Of a DNA stretch of 64,000 nt, positions 35,158 to 44,592 are shown one piece after another (position 1 is the stretch's first letter; the number at the start of each line of letters is the position of its first letter). Source of the DNA: Nostoc sp. KVJ3 (lineage in GTDB: Bacteria; Cyanobacteriota; Cyanobacteriia; Cyanobacteriales; Nostocaceae); NCBI RefSeq assembly GCF_026127265.1, contig NZ_WWFG01000002.1, forward strand, positions 2,852,001 through 2,916,000. The letters are read 5' to 3'. Position numbers and translations under genes: made by a program. Below the pieces are notes generated by a model that made no database searches, was not told where the DNA came from, and saw nothing but the letters and a program-made list of their open reading frames with translations.

Positions 35158-37107
35158 ATGTCAAAAACCCAAACCGCGTCTTCTTTTTTATCTAACATCA
35201 GTGAGCAAGAACGTGAGGGCTTAAAGCGGTTGGTAGATTACACAAATGTGGAATCGCTACCAGAAGTTTGGCCTTTAGCGGCTCAACGATTTGGTGATAT
35301 TGTTGCCCTCCGTAGCCCTCATGGTAAACCAGAAGCTGTGATTACTTATACACAGTTAGCGGAACAAATGCAATTATTTGCTGCTGGTTTACAGGCGTTG
35401 GGAGTGAAAGTAGGCGATCGCATTTCCTTAATTTCTGACAACAGTCCCCGGTGGTTTATTGCCGATCAAGGCATAATGACTGCTGGAGCCGTTGATGCGG
35501 TGCGTAGTTCCCAAGCCGACAAAGAAGAACTGTTGTTTATCATTGCTAATAGCGGCAGTACGGGAATCGTAGTTGAGGATTTAAAGACACTTAAAAAACT
35601 GCAAGATCGCATCAAAGATTTACCAATTCAGTTGGTTATCTTACTTTCAGATGAAGCACCACCCACAGACGAAACCCTAAAGGTGCTGAACTTTGCCCAG
35701 TTGATTGAAGTTGGGAAAAATCATAATTTTGTACCAGTTAAGCAAAATCGTGACGCTTTAGCAACCCTAATTTACACCTCCGGCACCACAGGTAAACCCA
35801 AGGGTGTAATGCTGTCTTATAAAAATTTGATGCACCAAATAATCACCTTTGGCACAGTATTACAACCCAATGTCGGCGATATCGTTCTCAGTATTCTACC
35901 TTCGTGGCATAGTTACGAGCGGACTGTTGAGTATTACCTACTATCCCAAGGTTGCACGCAAGTTTATACCAACTTGCGTTCTGTCAAAGGAGATTTGAGA
36001 CAGTTTAAACCAAACTACATGGTGGGTGTACCCCGTTTGTGGGAATCGATTTACGAAGGAGTGCAAAAACAGTTCCGCGAACAACCAGCGAATAAACAAC
36101 GCCTAGTTAACTTTTTATTGGGCATTAGCGATAAATATATCAAAGCCCAGCGAACTGCTCAGGGATTGGATTTAAATAATCTTCATGCCTCAGCCGTCGA
36201 ACGATTAGCAGCTAAGATCCAAGCATTGGCTTTATTACCCCTCCACACCTTGGGAGAACGGTTAGTTTATGCCAAAGTGCGACAAGCCACAGGCGGACAA
36301 GTCAAGCAGATGATTAGCGGTGGTGGTGCGCTTCCTAGACACATCGATAACTTCTTTGAAATTATTGGCGTGCAAATTTTGCAAGGCTATGGTTTAACAG
36401 AAACTTCTCCCGTTACCCATGTGCGTCGTCCTTGGCGAAATTTGATTGGCGCATCAGGGCTACCACTCCCCGCAACAGAAGCTAAGATTGTAGACCCTGA
36501 AACAAAAGCGCCTCTACCAGTAGAAAAGCGAGGCTTAGTATTGTTGAGGGGCCCACAGATTATGCAAGGCTATTACCAAAATCCCGAAGCCACAGCGAAA
36601 GCCATTGATGCGGAAGGTTGGTTTGATAGCGGCGATTTGGGTTGGCTGACACCACAAGACGACTTAGTGCTGACTGGCAGAGCAAAGGATACGATTGTAT
36701 TGACTAACGGCGAAAACATCGAGCCACAGCCGATTGAAGATGCCTGTTTGCGATCGCCATACATCGATCAAATTATGCTCGTCGGCCAAGATCAGCGCAG
36801 CCTGGGAGCCTTAATTGTCCCCAACGTCGAAGCCTTAGAAAAATGGGCGCAGAACGATCCGGCGGCTTCTTCACCTAGTCAAAAAATTGACTGGGAGAGT
36901 AGAATGATCCAGGATTTATTTCGGCAAGAATTGAATCGAGAAGTGCAAAATCGTCCAGGCTATCGACCGGATGACCGCATTGGGACATTCAAACTCATTC
37001 TAGAACCGTTTTCCATCGAAAATGGTTTGATGACACAAACACTAAAAGTTCGCCGACATGTCGTCACGGAACGCTATCGCGATATTATTGACGGCATGTT
37101 TGCCTGA
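35158..37107 (+). CDS. aas: Acyl-ACP synthetase / long-chain fatty acid-CoA ligase
   Basis: A 649-residue adenylate-forming enzyme. Motifs: LIYTSGTTGKPKGVML (AMP/phosphate loop), GYGLTETSPVTH, and GWFDSGDLGWLTPQDDLVLT with the later AKDTIVLTNGENIEP. The single cyanobacterial enzyme of this class (Slr1609 type) recycles free fatty acids by loading them on ACP. The GTG at 35155 is one codon upstream; the ATG at 35158 has AAGG at a suitable distance. YlqD follows 36 bases later. Confidence 0.9.
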   Translation: MSKTQTASSFLSNISEQEREGLKRLVDYTNVESLPEVWPLAAQRFGDIVALRSPHGKPEAVITYTQLAEQMQLFAAGLQALGVKVGDRISLISDNSPRWFIADQGIMTAGAVDAVRSSQADKEELLFIIANSGSTGIVVEDLKTLKKLQDRIKDLPIQLVILLSDEAPPTDETLKVLNFAQLIEVGKNHNFVPVKQNRDALATLIYTSGTTGKPKGVMLSYKNLMHQIITFGTVLQPNVGDIVLSILPSWHSYERTVEYYLLSQGCTQVYTNLRSVKGDLRQFKPNYMVGVPRLWESIYEGVQKQFREQPANKQRLVNFLLGISDKYIKAQRTAQGLDLNNLHASAVERLAAKIQALALLPLHTLGERLVYAKVRQATGGQVKQMISGGGALPRHIDNFFEIIGVQILQGYGLTETSPVTHVRRPWRNLIGASGLPLPATEAKIVDPETKAPLPVEKRGLVLLRGPQIMQGYYQNPEATAKAIDAEGWFDSGDLGWLTPQDDLVLTGRAKDTIVLTNGENIEPQPIEDACLRSPYIDQIMLVGQDQRSLGALIVPNVEALEKWAQNDPAASSPSQKIDWESRMIQDLFRQELNREVQNRPGYRPDDRIGTFKLILEPFSIENGLMTQTLKVRRHVVTERYRDIIDGMFA

Positions 37108-37143
37108 TAATTCCACCTCCCAACAGTAAAGAGTGAACGTGAA

Positions 37144-37599
37144 ATGTTTATGGATGCCTCCAAATCTAATTTGCTTCTGAAACGCGTCGTTAACGTCAAA
37201 GTTATTGTGACTCCCCTGTGGAAAGAGGAAGTACAACAGCAGTTGCAAACCCAGATAAATCAACTCGATCAGCAACTGCAACAGTTAGACGTAGAAGGAC
37301 AAAGAGCGATCGCAGCAATTCAAAAACAGAGTCTGCAACCACCTGGCCCCCAGACCCTCCAACAAATTGACAATATTCAACTCCAAGTCAATCAAAAGAA
37401 AAGTGAATTTCTAGAGCAAAAAAATCAGTTGCTGCAAAACCTCCAGCAAGTGCAGTTTCTCCAGCAAGATCAAGAAGTCAACCAATTCCAAATGGAAGGC
37501 TTTTTCCGAGTAGAAATCGGTGATAACCTGATTAGCAAAATGCAAGTCGAAATCGTTCTGCGCGACGGCGTTGTAGAAGAAATTCGCGGCGACATTTAG
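37144..37599 (+). CDS. YlqD family protein
   Basis: A 151-residue protein with N-terminal LLLKRVVNVKVIVTPLWKEE, a long Gln-rich coiled coil at about residues 25-110, and C-terminal GFFRVEIGDNLISKMQVEIV. This layout is the YlqD family, whose function is unknown. It is just downstream of the acyl-ACP synthetase on the same strand and could be co-transcribed. Confidence 0.75.
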   Translation: MFMDASKSNLLLKRVVNVKVIVTPLWKEEVQQQLQTQINQLDQQLQQLDVEGQRAIAAIQKQSLQPPGPQTLQQIDNIQLQVNQKKSEFLEQKNQLLQNLQQVQFLQQDQEVNQFQMEGFFRVEIGDNLISKMQVEIVLRDGVVEEIRGDI

Positions 37600-37653
37600 T
37601 TAAAGTTAGGAGTTATGAGTTTAAATTCCTAACTCCTCACTCCCCACTCCTAA

Positions 37654-38127
37654 CTAATTTTTCACTCCAGCCCAAACTATTTGCCACACTGGAGGAGAGC
37701 TAATAAATAGCGATCGCCCAAAGGCTGACATCTCAACTCGATATTTAACTGTGCCGACTGAATCATCACCCCGCTTAATTTGCGTAATCGTCACAAGGGC
37801 CTGATTTCGTTGTGGATAAGCTACCTCTACCTTTCGCGTTCCTTCTATTGGTGCTATATCGTCAAAGGCATTCAGGGCAAGAGTTGCAGGATCGCTACCT
37901 TGGAGAGATGAGTTGATTTTTTCTAGAGGTATAGTTTTATAATCGGAACGATCTGAGTATGCCACAACTTCTTGAGACTGATGTATTGCTTTCACCTGTT
38001 GGGTTTGCCCATCACTCGCCTCAAAAATCGGTGCCGATTGCTGGCGCTGGATAACATAAACTCCAGCGCCAGCAGTGGCAAAGATACTGAGTATCACAAT
38101 CAAAAATAATTTCAACTTTGCCGACAT
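37654..38127 (-). CDS. Membrane-anchored protein of unknown function
   Basis: A 157-residue protein starting MSAKLKLFLIVILSIFATAG: one N-terminal membrane anchor or uncleaved signal, then a periplasmic-type domain with KVEVAYPQRNQALVTITQIK and a C-terminal SPPVWQIVWAG. No catalytic motif is visible. The frame extends to a TTG at 38148; the ATG is preferred. Convergent with ylqD. Confidence 0.65.
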   Translation of the reverse strand: MSAKLKLFLIVILSIFATAGAGVYVIQRQQSAPIFEASDGQTQQVKAIHQSQEVVAYSDRSDYKTIPLEKINSSLQGSDPATLALNAFDDIAPIEGTRKVEVAYPQRNQALVTITQIKRGDDSVGTVKYRVEMSAFGRSLFISSPPVWQIVWAGVKN

Positions 38128-38149
38128 AAAAGTAAACAGGAATTTCAAA

Positions 38150-38543
38150 TAGGTTTATTACCAATTTTGAATTCTAGATTGAACTGCATCCCATATCCTC
38201 TACCCGTGAGAAGTTCCTGTATCTTAAGTATTGGGTATGAGGAATATAAAAAATGGCAATCCCATTTAATGACTAAAAACGAGATCGAAATACTGCCTAA
38301 GCATTGAGGATAGTTCTGTATTATAAGACCTCTAAGTTATATTTAGGTTCCTGGGGTTAGGAGTGGGGAGGATGAGGGAGACAAGGGAGCAGGGGAAGAT
38401 GAGGGAGAAGAATTAACCAATGCCCAATTCCCAATTCCCAACCTAAAATATAAAATCTCCAGTCCAAAACTCTCCCATCAAGATACAATTCGATCTGACA
38501 AAACCTGTTAAAGTCCATAAACCATTGATTTCCAAACCACCCT
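38150..38543. other. Spacer with G-rich/C-rich repeat before odhB
   Basis: No gene. At 38355-38445 a purine-rich run (GTGGGGAGGATGAGGGAGAC) is followed by AATGCCCAATTCCCAATTCC. The remaining sequence should include the promoter of the downstream E2 gene. Confidence 0.5.
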
Positions 38544-39845
38544 ATGAGCATTCACGAAGTATTTATGCCGGCTCTGAGTTCTACCATGACGGAAGGCAAA
38601 ATCGTCTCCTGGGTGAAATCGCCAGGTGACAAAGTGGAAAAAGGCGAAACAGTGGTGGTTGTAGAGTCAGATAAGGCAGATATGGATGTAGAAACCTTTT
38701 ATGAAGGATTTCTGGCACATATCATAGTTGAAGCTGGTGAAACTGCCCCGGTAGGATCTGCGATCGCCTTCATCGCCGAAACGGAAGCTGAAATTGAACA
38801 GGCGAAATCTCTCGCCAATTCCTCCGGCGCGGCGGCTACTCCTACCTCATCCCCGCAACCAGTCGCCGCTACAGCCTCAGTTGCAACACCTGCCTTAGCC
38901 TCTCAAAACGGCTCTAACCACAAAGAAGGAAGGCTTGTAGTCTCACCCCGCGCCCGCAAGTTAGCCAAAGAACTGAAAGTTGATTTAACTACACTCCAAG
39001 GTAGTGGCCCCTACGGTCGCATTGTCGCCGAAGATGTAGAAGCATTATCCAATAAGGGCAAACAACCCGCTCCTGCCCCAGTTGCCCCACCAGCACCTGT
39101 AGCAACCAGCGCCCCAGTTGCCCCCCCAGCACCTCGGACACCAGCACCCGCGCCAGTAGTAGCGGCTGTTCCTGGTCAAATCGTGCCTCTAACTACCTTC
39201 CAAAATGCTGTAGTGCGGAACATGGTAGCCACCATATCCGTGCCCGTCTTCCGTGTTGGTTATACAATTACCACCGATGGATTAGACAAACTTTATAAAC
39301 AAATTAAATCCAAAGGCGTGACAATGACAGCGCTACTGGCGAAAGCTGTAGCAGTAACGTTGCAAAAACACCCATTGTTAAATGCTAGTTACTCAGACCA
39401 AGGTATTGTTTATCATTCTGATATCAACATTTCCGTAGCAGTAGCGATGGATGATGGCGGATTAATTACACCTGTGCTGCAAAATGCAGATGCAGTAGAT
39501 ATTTATTCTCTATCGCGTACTTGGAAGTCTTTGGTAGAGCGTGCGAGGGCAAAACAACTACAGCCCCAAGAATATAACAGTGGTACTTTTACCCTGTCTA
39601 ATTTGGGAATGTTTGGCGTAGATAAATTTGATGCGATTTTACCGCCTGGACAAGGTTCAATTTTAGCGATCGGGGCATCGCGTCCGCAAGTTGTAGCAAC
39701 ACCCGATGGTTTATTTGCCGTGCGGCAACAAATGCAAGTCAATATTACTTCTGACCACCGGATTATTTACGGTGCCCATGCTGCGGCATTCTTGCAAGAT
39801 TTAGCGAAATTGATTGAGACTAATCCTCAATCTTTGACAATGTAA
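38544..39845 (+). CDS. odhB: Pyruvate dehydrogenase E2 (dihydrolipoamide acetyltransferase)
   Basis: A 433-residue enzyme transferring acetyl groups from lipoamide to CoA. One lipoyl domain (residues 1-80, lysine in VVESDKADMDVE), a Pro/Ala linker, a peripheral subunit-binding domain (VSPRARKLAKELKVDLTTLQ), a second Pro/Ala linker, and the catalytic domain. The active-site motif reads DHRIIYGAH, with Tyr where most E2 proteins have Asp (DHRxxDG); plastid E2 proteins have the same change. It stands alone. Confidence 0.94.
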   Translation: MSIHEVFMPALSSTMTEGKIVSWVKSPGDKVEKGETVVVVESDKADMDVETFYEGFLAHIIVEAGETAPVGSAIAFIAETEAEIEQAKSLANSSGAAATPTSSPQPVAATASVATPALASQNGSNHKEGRLVVSPRARKLAKELKVDLTTLQGSGPYGRIVAEDVEALSNKGKQPAPAPVAPPAPVATSAPVAPPAPRTPAPAPVVAAVPGQIVPLTTFQNAVVRNMVATISVPVFRVGYTITTDGLDKLYKQIKSKGVTMTALLAKAVAVTLQKHPLLNASYSDQGIVYHSDINISVAVAMDDGGLITPVLQNADAVDIYSLSRTWKSLVERARAKQLQPQEYNSGTFTLSNLGMFGVDKFDAILPPGQGSILAIGASRPQVVATPDGLFAVRQQMQVNITSDHRIIYGAHAAAFLQDLAKLIETNPQSLTM

Positions 39846-39870
39846 TTTTGAAAAGACACCAAATTTAAAT

Positions 39871-39916
39871 GTTAGCGCTATTAGCGAGCAGCAGTTTTTC
39901 GTAGAGTAGCGCTAAC
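39871..39916. repeat. 10-bp inverted repeat GTTAGCGCTA/TAGCGCTAAC
   Basis: Exact inverted arms at 39871-39880 and 39907-39916 with a 26-base spacer, between odhB and the restriction-modification gene. Terminator of odhB or an operator are both possible; there is no T-run directly after it. Confidence 0.6.
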
Positions 39917-39965
39917 AATAAACAATACATACACTTAAATTTTTTATGGACAATCTATAATAATT

Positions 39966-42512
39966 TTGGACTATTATCACAAGCCGTTGCAATTTAAAAG
40001 CTTGTCGAAATGTTCTGCCAGAAACTTACTTGGTGAAGTAGACCTTTTGAGGATTGCTGCAAGCTTGAAACAGGAGCAAAAACAGAAGGGAAAACTGGGA
40101 CAATTTTTGACTCCTGCTCCAGTAGCGGAATTAATGGCTGGGATGTTTGATAAGCTTGATCTTCCTCAAATATCCCTACTTGATGCTGGAGCAGGAGTTG
40201 GCTCATTACTTGCAGCTTTTGTGGCTAACCTTTGTCAAAGGAAACCACGTCCAGCCAATTTAGATATTGTTGCCTATGAAATTGATCCTTTTCTGATTGT
40301 GTATTTGCATCAGACATTGAAATTATGTGCCAGAGAATGTCAAATAGCTGGGATCTATTTCAACTATGAGATTCGAGATAGGGATTTTATTGAGGATGCC
40401 GTCAGGCTTCTTGGATCTAGTTTATTCGATAATGCTGACAATCGCAGATTTACCCACGCTATTCTCAATCCCCCATATTTAAAAATTAACGCTCATTCCC
40501 AAGTTCGTGGTTTGTTACGTTCTATAGGATTAGAAGCCAGCAATCTATATACAGGTTTTATTGCTGCTACAGTTCAACTTCTTGAATCAAGAGGGGAACT
40601 TGTAGCTATCTCGCCGCGCAGTTTTTGTAATGGGCCATATTTTAGAGACTTCCGCAGAATGTTTTTGGAAATGATGGCTTTAGACCAAATACATATTTTT
40701 GAATCCAGACAGGAAGCTTTTAGTGATGATGAAGTTTTGCAAGAAACAATTATCATTCATGCTGTCAAACAAAAACCAAAATTTGACAATGTACTCATCA
40801 ATACGATATCGAGTGTTGATGATGATTTTATTATGTCAAATTACTCACCTTATAAAGAGATAGTTCATCCCCACGATTCGCAACAATTCATCCATATTAT
40901 CCCAGATACACTAAGTCAGCAGGTCATTGGACAAATGGCGAATTTTACCTGCACATTAAAAGACCTGGGATTGACCGTATCAACTGGACGTGTTGTAGAT
41001 TATCGTGCCAAAGAATATCTGTGTTTAATGCCAGAAAAAAACTCTGTTCCTTTGATTTATCCATTGAATTTCTCAGGAGGATATATTGAGTATCCAAAGG
41101 TAACTAGAAAACACCAAGCTCTAGTATATACAGAACAAACAGTCTCTCTTTTAGTACCAAATGAAAATTATGTATTGACCAAACGATTCTCCTCAAAAGA
41201 GGAAAAAAAACGAGTTGTTGCCGTTGTATATGATGCTAACCAGATTGATTGTTATTGGGTAGGTTTTGAAAATCATCTTAATTATTTTCACAAAGAGGGA
41301 AGGGGACTAAATCTTACCCTAGCACGTGGTCTTACTGCTTATCTTAACTCTAGCCTCGTGGACACATTTTTTCGTTTATTTAATGGTCATACTCAGGTTA
41401 ATGCAACTGATTTACGAAATTTAAAATATCCTACAATAGCACAGCTAATAACCGTGGGGCGATGTATTACTGAGTATTTCCCATCACAGAAAGAAATTGA
41501 TCAACTTGTGCAAGAAAAGTTACTGAGTATGAGCAGTCAGTGGGAAAACAACCCCTTAATAATTAAAACCCGTATTGATGAAGCACTACAAATACTAATT
41601 GAACTTGGATTTCCACGGGCACAACTTAATGAACGTTCAGCCTTAACCCTTTTGGCTCTACTTGACTTAAAGCCGACTGAACCTTGGAAAGCTGCTGCAT
41701 CTCCCTTAATGGGAATTACACCAATGATGGAATTTATGGCACAGCACTATGGCAAAACATATAAACCTAATACGCGAGAAACTGTTCGCCGCCAAACAGT
41801 CCATCAATTCTTAGATGCAGCTTTGATAATTGCAAATCCAGATGCTCCTGACCGCGCTATTAACAGTCCCAAAACGGTATATAAGATTGAAGAAAGTGTG
41901 CTTGAGCTATTACGTACTTATAGAACCACTGAATGGCAAAAGAGCCTTGGCACTTACCTTGCTTCAGCTGAAACTTTGAAAAAACGATATGCTCAGGAGC
42001 GGGAACTATCACGTATCCCTATTGTGATTGAGGGGAAGATAAAAACCTTATCTCCAGGTGGACAGAATATTCTGATTGAGAAGATTGTTAAGGAGTTTGC
42101 AGAACGTTTTACACCTGGAGGAAAATTGATTTATGTTGGTGATACAGATGAAAAATTTGCCCACTTTAATGAAGTTGCATTGAGAGATTTAGGCGTTACT
42201 GTTAATTCTCACGGAAAAATGCCTGATGTGATTATCCATCATCTAAAAAATGATTGGCTAGTTTTAATTGAAGCTGTGACTTCTCATGGCCCAATTAACC
42301 CTAAACGAAAGAAAGAACTTGAAGTTATTTTTATTGATATAAAAATTCCTCTTGTAATGGTAACAACCTTTTTAAGTCGGAAAGCAATGGTAGAGTATTT
42401 GGCTGAAATTGCTTGGGAAACCGATGTTTGGGTTGCTGAAGATTCTACTCATCTCATTCACTTCAATGGAGAATACTTATTACAAGCTTACAAAGTAGAT
42501 AGAGATTTTTAA
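39966..42512 (+). CDS. Fused BsuBI/PstI-type methyltransferase-endonuclease
   Basis: An 848-residue protein. Residues 1-500 are an adenine-N6 methyltransferase of the Eco57I/PstI kind: KLGQFLTPAPVA, SAM motif LLDAGAGVGS at 71-80, catalytic NPPY at 168-171. The C-terminal ~330 residues match BsuBI/PstI endonucleases: LSPGGQNILIEKIVKEFAER, IYVGDTDEKFAHFNEVALRD, LIEAVTSHGPINPKRKKELE, and DSTHLIHFNGEYL. PstI and BsuBI cut CTGCAG with separate enzymes; here both are in one chain. The start is uncertain: TTG at 39966, no ribosome site or nearby in-frame ATG. Confidence 0.85.
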   Translation: MDYYHKPLQFKSLSKCSARNLLGEVDLLRIAASLKQEQKQKGKLGQFLTPAPVAELMAGMFDKLDLPQISLLDAGAGVGSLLAAFVANLCQRKPRPANLDIVAYEIDPFLIVYLHQTLKLCARECQIAGIYFNYEIRDRDFIEDAVRLLGSSLFDNADNRRFTHAILNPPYLKINAHSQVRGLLRSIGLEASNLYTGFIAATVQLLESRGELVAISPRSFCNGPYFRDFRRMFLEMMALDQIHIFESRQEAFSDDEVLQETIIIHAVKQKPKFDNVLINTISSVDDDFIMSNYSPYKEIVHPHDSQQFIHIIPDTLSQQVIGQMANFTCTLKDLGLTVSTGRVVDYRAKEYLCLMPEKNSVPLIYPLNFSGGYIEYPKVTRKHQALVYTEQTVSLLVPNENYVLTKRFSSKEEKKRVVAVVYDANQIDCYWVGFENHLNYFHKEGRGLNLTLARGLTAYLNSSLVDTFFRLFNGHTQVNATDLRNLKYPTIAQLITVGRCITEYFPSQKEIDQLVQEKLLSMSSQWENNPLIIKTRIDEALQILIELGFPRAQLNERSALTLLALLDLKPTEPWKAAASPLMGITPMMEFMAQHYGKTYKPNTRETVRRQTVHQFLDAALIIANPDAPDRAINSPKTVYKIEESVLELLRTYRTTEWQKSLGTYLASAETLKKRYAQERELSRIPIVIEGKIKTLSPGGQNILIEKIVKEFAERFTPGGKLIYVGDTDEKFAHFNEVALRDLGVTVNSHGKMPDVIIHHLKNDWLVLIEAVTSHGPINPKRKKELEVIFIDIKIPLVMVTTFLSRKAMVEYLAEIAWETDVWVAEDSTHLIHFNGEYLLQAYKVDRDF

Positions 42513-42527
42513 ACAGAATAAACTATA

Positions 42528-42562
42528 AGAGGGCAAATAATTTGCCCTCTCTCTCATATTTT
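42528..42562. terminator. Terminator between convergent genes
   Basis: AGAGGGCAAAT/ATTTGCCCTCT hairpin followed by CTCTCATATTTTT on the plus strand, located between the restriction-modification gene and rtcB. Confidence 0.7.
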
Positions 42563-42589
42563 TGGCAAATTGGGATATTCTCTACAAAT

Positions 42590-43771
42590 TTATCCTTTCA
42601 CACAAAGAACTTGCTTGAGAGTCGCTACAACTTCAACTAAATCAGCTTGATTTTGCATCACTTGTTCTATCGGTTTATAAGCACCAGGAATTTCATCTAA
42701 CACACCCTCATCTTTGCGGCATTCTACGCCATTTGTTTGCTCGATCAAATCATCCAGTGTATAAACATTTTTCGCCTTATTTCTAGACATCAAACGCCCT
42801 GCACCGTGAGAACAAGAACAGAAACTGTGGGCATTACCTTTACCTTTGATGATGAAAGATTTTGCCCCCATCGAACCAGGAATAATCCCATAATCTTCAG
42901 TCTGGGCGCGGACTGCACCTTTACGAGTAACGTATACATCCTCGTCAAAATGCACTTCTTTTTCCGCGTAATTGTGATGACAATTAACTTGCAATAAAGG
43001 TTTAGTTGTCTTCCCACCGACTAAATGCTTCTCAACTATGTGCTTAAAACGCGCCATCATTACATCGCGGTTGACACGCGCATAGTTTTGTGACCATTGC
43101 AAATCGTGCCAGTATGCTTGGAATTCTGGCGTACCTGCGACAAAGTGAGCTAAATCCGGGTCAGGCAATTTATTACCTGCCATTTTCGCTAATTCTCTCG
43201 CTGTGTGAATATGACACTGGGCGAGTTTATTGCCGATATTACGCGAACCAGAATGCAGCATCAGCCAAACTTGATTCTCCGTATCAAGACACACTTCAAT
43301 AAAGTGGTTTCCTCCACCGAGAGAACCCATCTGTTTCATTGCTTTACCTTGGAGGTCTTGCACGCCACGATGCAAGTCTTTAAAATTATCCCAGTGTTGC
43401 CAGTTGGTGACAGATTTTTCAACGTCTTTGTTTTCGTTGAATCCAGTAGGAATTGCTGCTTCAATATCTAGACGAATTTTCTTAAGTTTACCTTCTAGTT
43501 GTTCGGCGGTAAATGCTGTTTTGATAGCGCTCATCCCACAACCAATATCCACGCCCACGGCAGCAGGGATAATTGCCTCTTTGGTTGCAATTACAGAACC
43601 GACTAAGGCACCTTTTCCTAAGTGAACATCTGGCATCAAGGCTATGTGCTTAAAGACAAATGGTAATGATGCCATATTCTTTGCCATCTTGGTTTCTTCT
43701 GAACCCAAAGAGTGATTTGCCCAAGATAAAACGGGTGTTGGTGTGGTAATTTCTAACTTTTCGTAGGGCAT
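42590..43771 (-). CDS. rtcB: RtcB family RNA ligase
   Basis: A 393-residue RNA ligase joining 2',3'-cyclic phosphate or 3'-phosphate ends to 5'-OH ends, with Mn2+ and GTP. Family features: MPDVHLGKGALVGSV, GVDIGCGMSA (metal Cys), GGGNHFIEV, NCHHNYAEKE (metal His), and KAKNVYTLDDLIEQTNG with ending DEIPGAYKPIEQVM. The guanylylated His lies in the FCSCSHGAGR motif. RNA repair role; no archease gene is adjacent. Confidence 0.93.
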   Translation of the reverse strand: MPYEKLEITTPTPVLSWANHSLGSEETKMAKNMASLPFVFKHIALMPDVHLGKGALVGSVIATKEAIIPAAVGVDIGCGMSAIKTAFTAEQLEGKLKKIRLDIEAAIPTGFNENKDVEKSVTNWQHWDNFKDLHRGVQDLQGKAMKQMGSLGGGNHFIEVCLDTENQVWLMLHSGSRNIGNKLAQCHIHTARELAKMAGNKLPDPDLAHFVAGTPEFQAYWHDLQWSQNYARVNRDVMMARFKHIVEKHLVGGKTTKPLLQVNCHHNYAEKEVHFDEDVYVTRKGAVRAQTEDYGIIPGSMGAKSFIIKGKGNAHSFCSCSHGAGRLMSRNKAKNVYTLDDLIEQTNGVECRKDEGVLDEIPGAYKPIEQVMQNQADLVEVVATLKQVLCVKG

Positions 43772-44035
43772 AATTTTTCTATTTTGGATTTTAAATTTTA
43801 GATTGGGTATAGGGCACTGATAATTATCGGTATGACTTATAACCCATTAGCTAGTTAGTTGTAGCAATTTAAATGTTGCATTGTCTTTCATTTGCCTAGC
43901 TCAATTTTCGGGGAGATGAAGAACTACTTTTAGGGAATAGCACGTTTATACTACATATATACTACAAAGAGTTATAAGTGTCAAATCGATGCCACTGAAA
44001 GAAAAGATGTATTAAAATTTGTAAAGAAAATAACG
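43772..44035. other. Spacer, no feature seen
   Basis: AT-rich upstream region of rtcB and of the broken methyltransferase gene; no credible reading frame or RNA. Confidence 0.4.
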
Positions 44036-44592
44036 ATGATTGAAACAACCCTTTACAAAAACTGACACAACACCTATGGCAGTGCGTCAAGATCCATCCA
44101 ATCTGGGAACGTTTTTTATCCCCTGTAGTGCGTCTTTTGATTGATGAAGACGGGTTACGGCGTTACGCTGATAGTAAAGAGAGCGTAGGCGTAGCCCGTC
44201 GTAGACATCGCTATCGGCGAGATGATGTCATAATTCCGTCGTACTACAGCAGTCAAAATTTTCACGGAATTAGAGGCGGATATCTCACTTACAATGCAGC
44301 AGTTACTTACGATCCGATTACTCAATATATTCTTCCGCCTAATGAAACTATTGTCCATCAGGCTTTAGTTGATGCCGTTAGGGTAAAACCACGACGCATA
44401 CTTAATTTAGGTTGCGGTACAGGTTCTATTACTTTAATGTTAAAGCCTACGCAGGATGTATGGTGGATAAATCAGGTAACTAGCGGCGTTAAACCAATAG
44501 CAACTGAAAATGTCCGTCATTATACTCCCACATCAGTAGATAATAATGATTTGGAGGGATTTGGATCTCCAGCATTTGGCACAATCGCATGA
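44036..44592 (+). pseudogene. Broken SAM-dependent methyltransferase gene
   Basis: The ATG at 44036 begins MIETTLYK and shifts frame in the A5 run near 44057. After the shift the frame reads TQHLWQCVKIHPIWERFLSP and continues to the SAM motif LNLGCGTG. A GTAGGCGTAGCCCG repeat (about 44181-44213) is inserted in frame, adding about 12 foreign residues after YADSKES. After ITLMLK the sequence no longer looks like a methyltransferase, so the C-terminal part is lost. The end overlaps the HAD gene start by ATGA. A short product from 44128 could still be translated but should be inactive. Confidence 0.7.
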
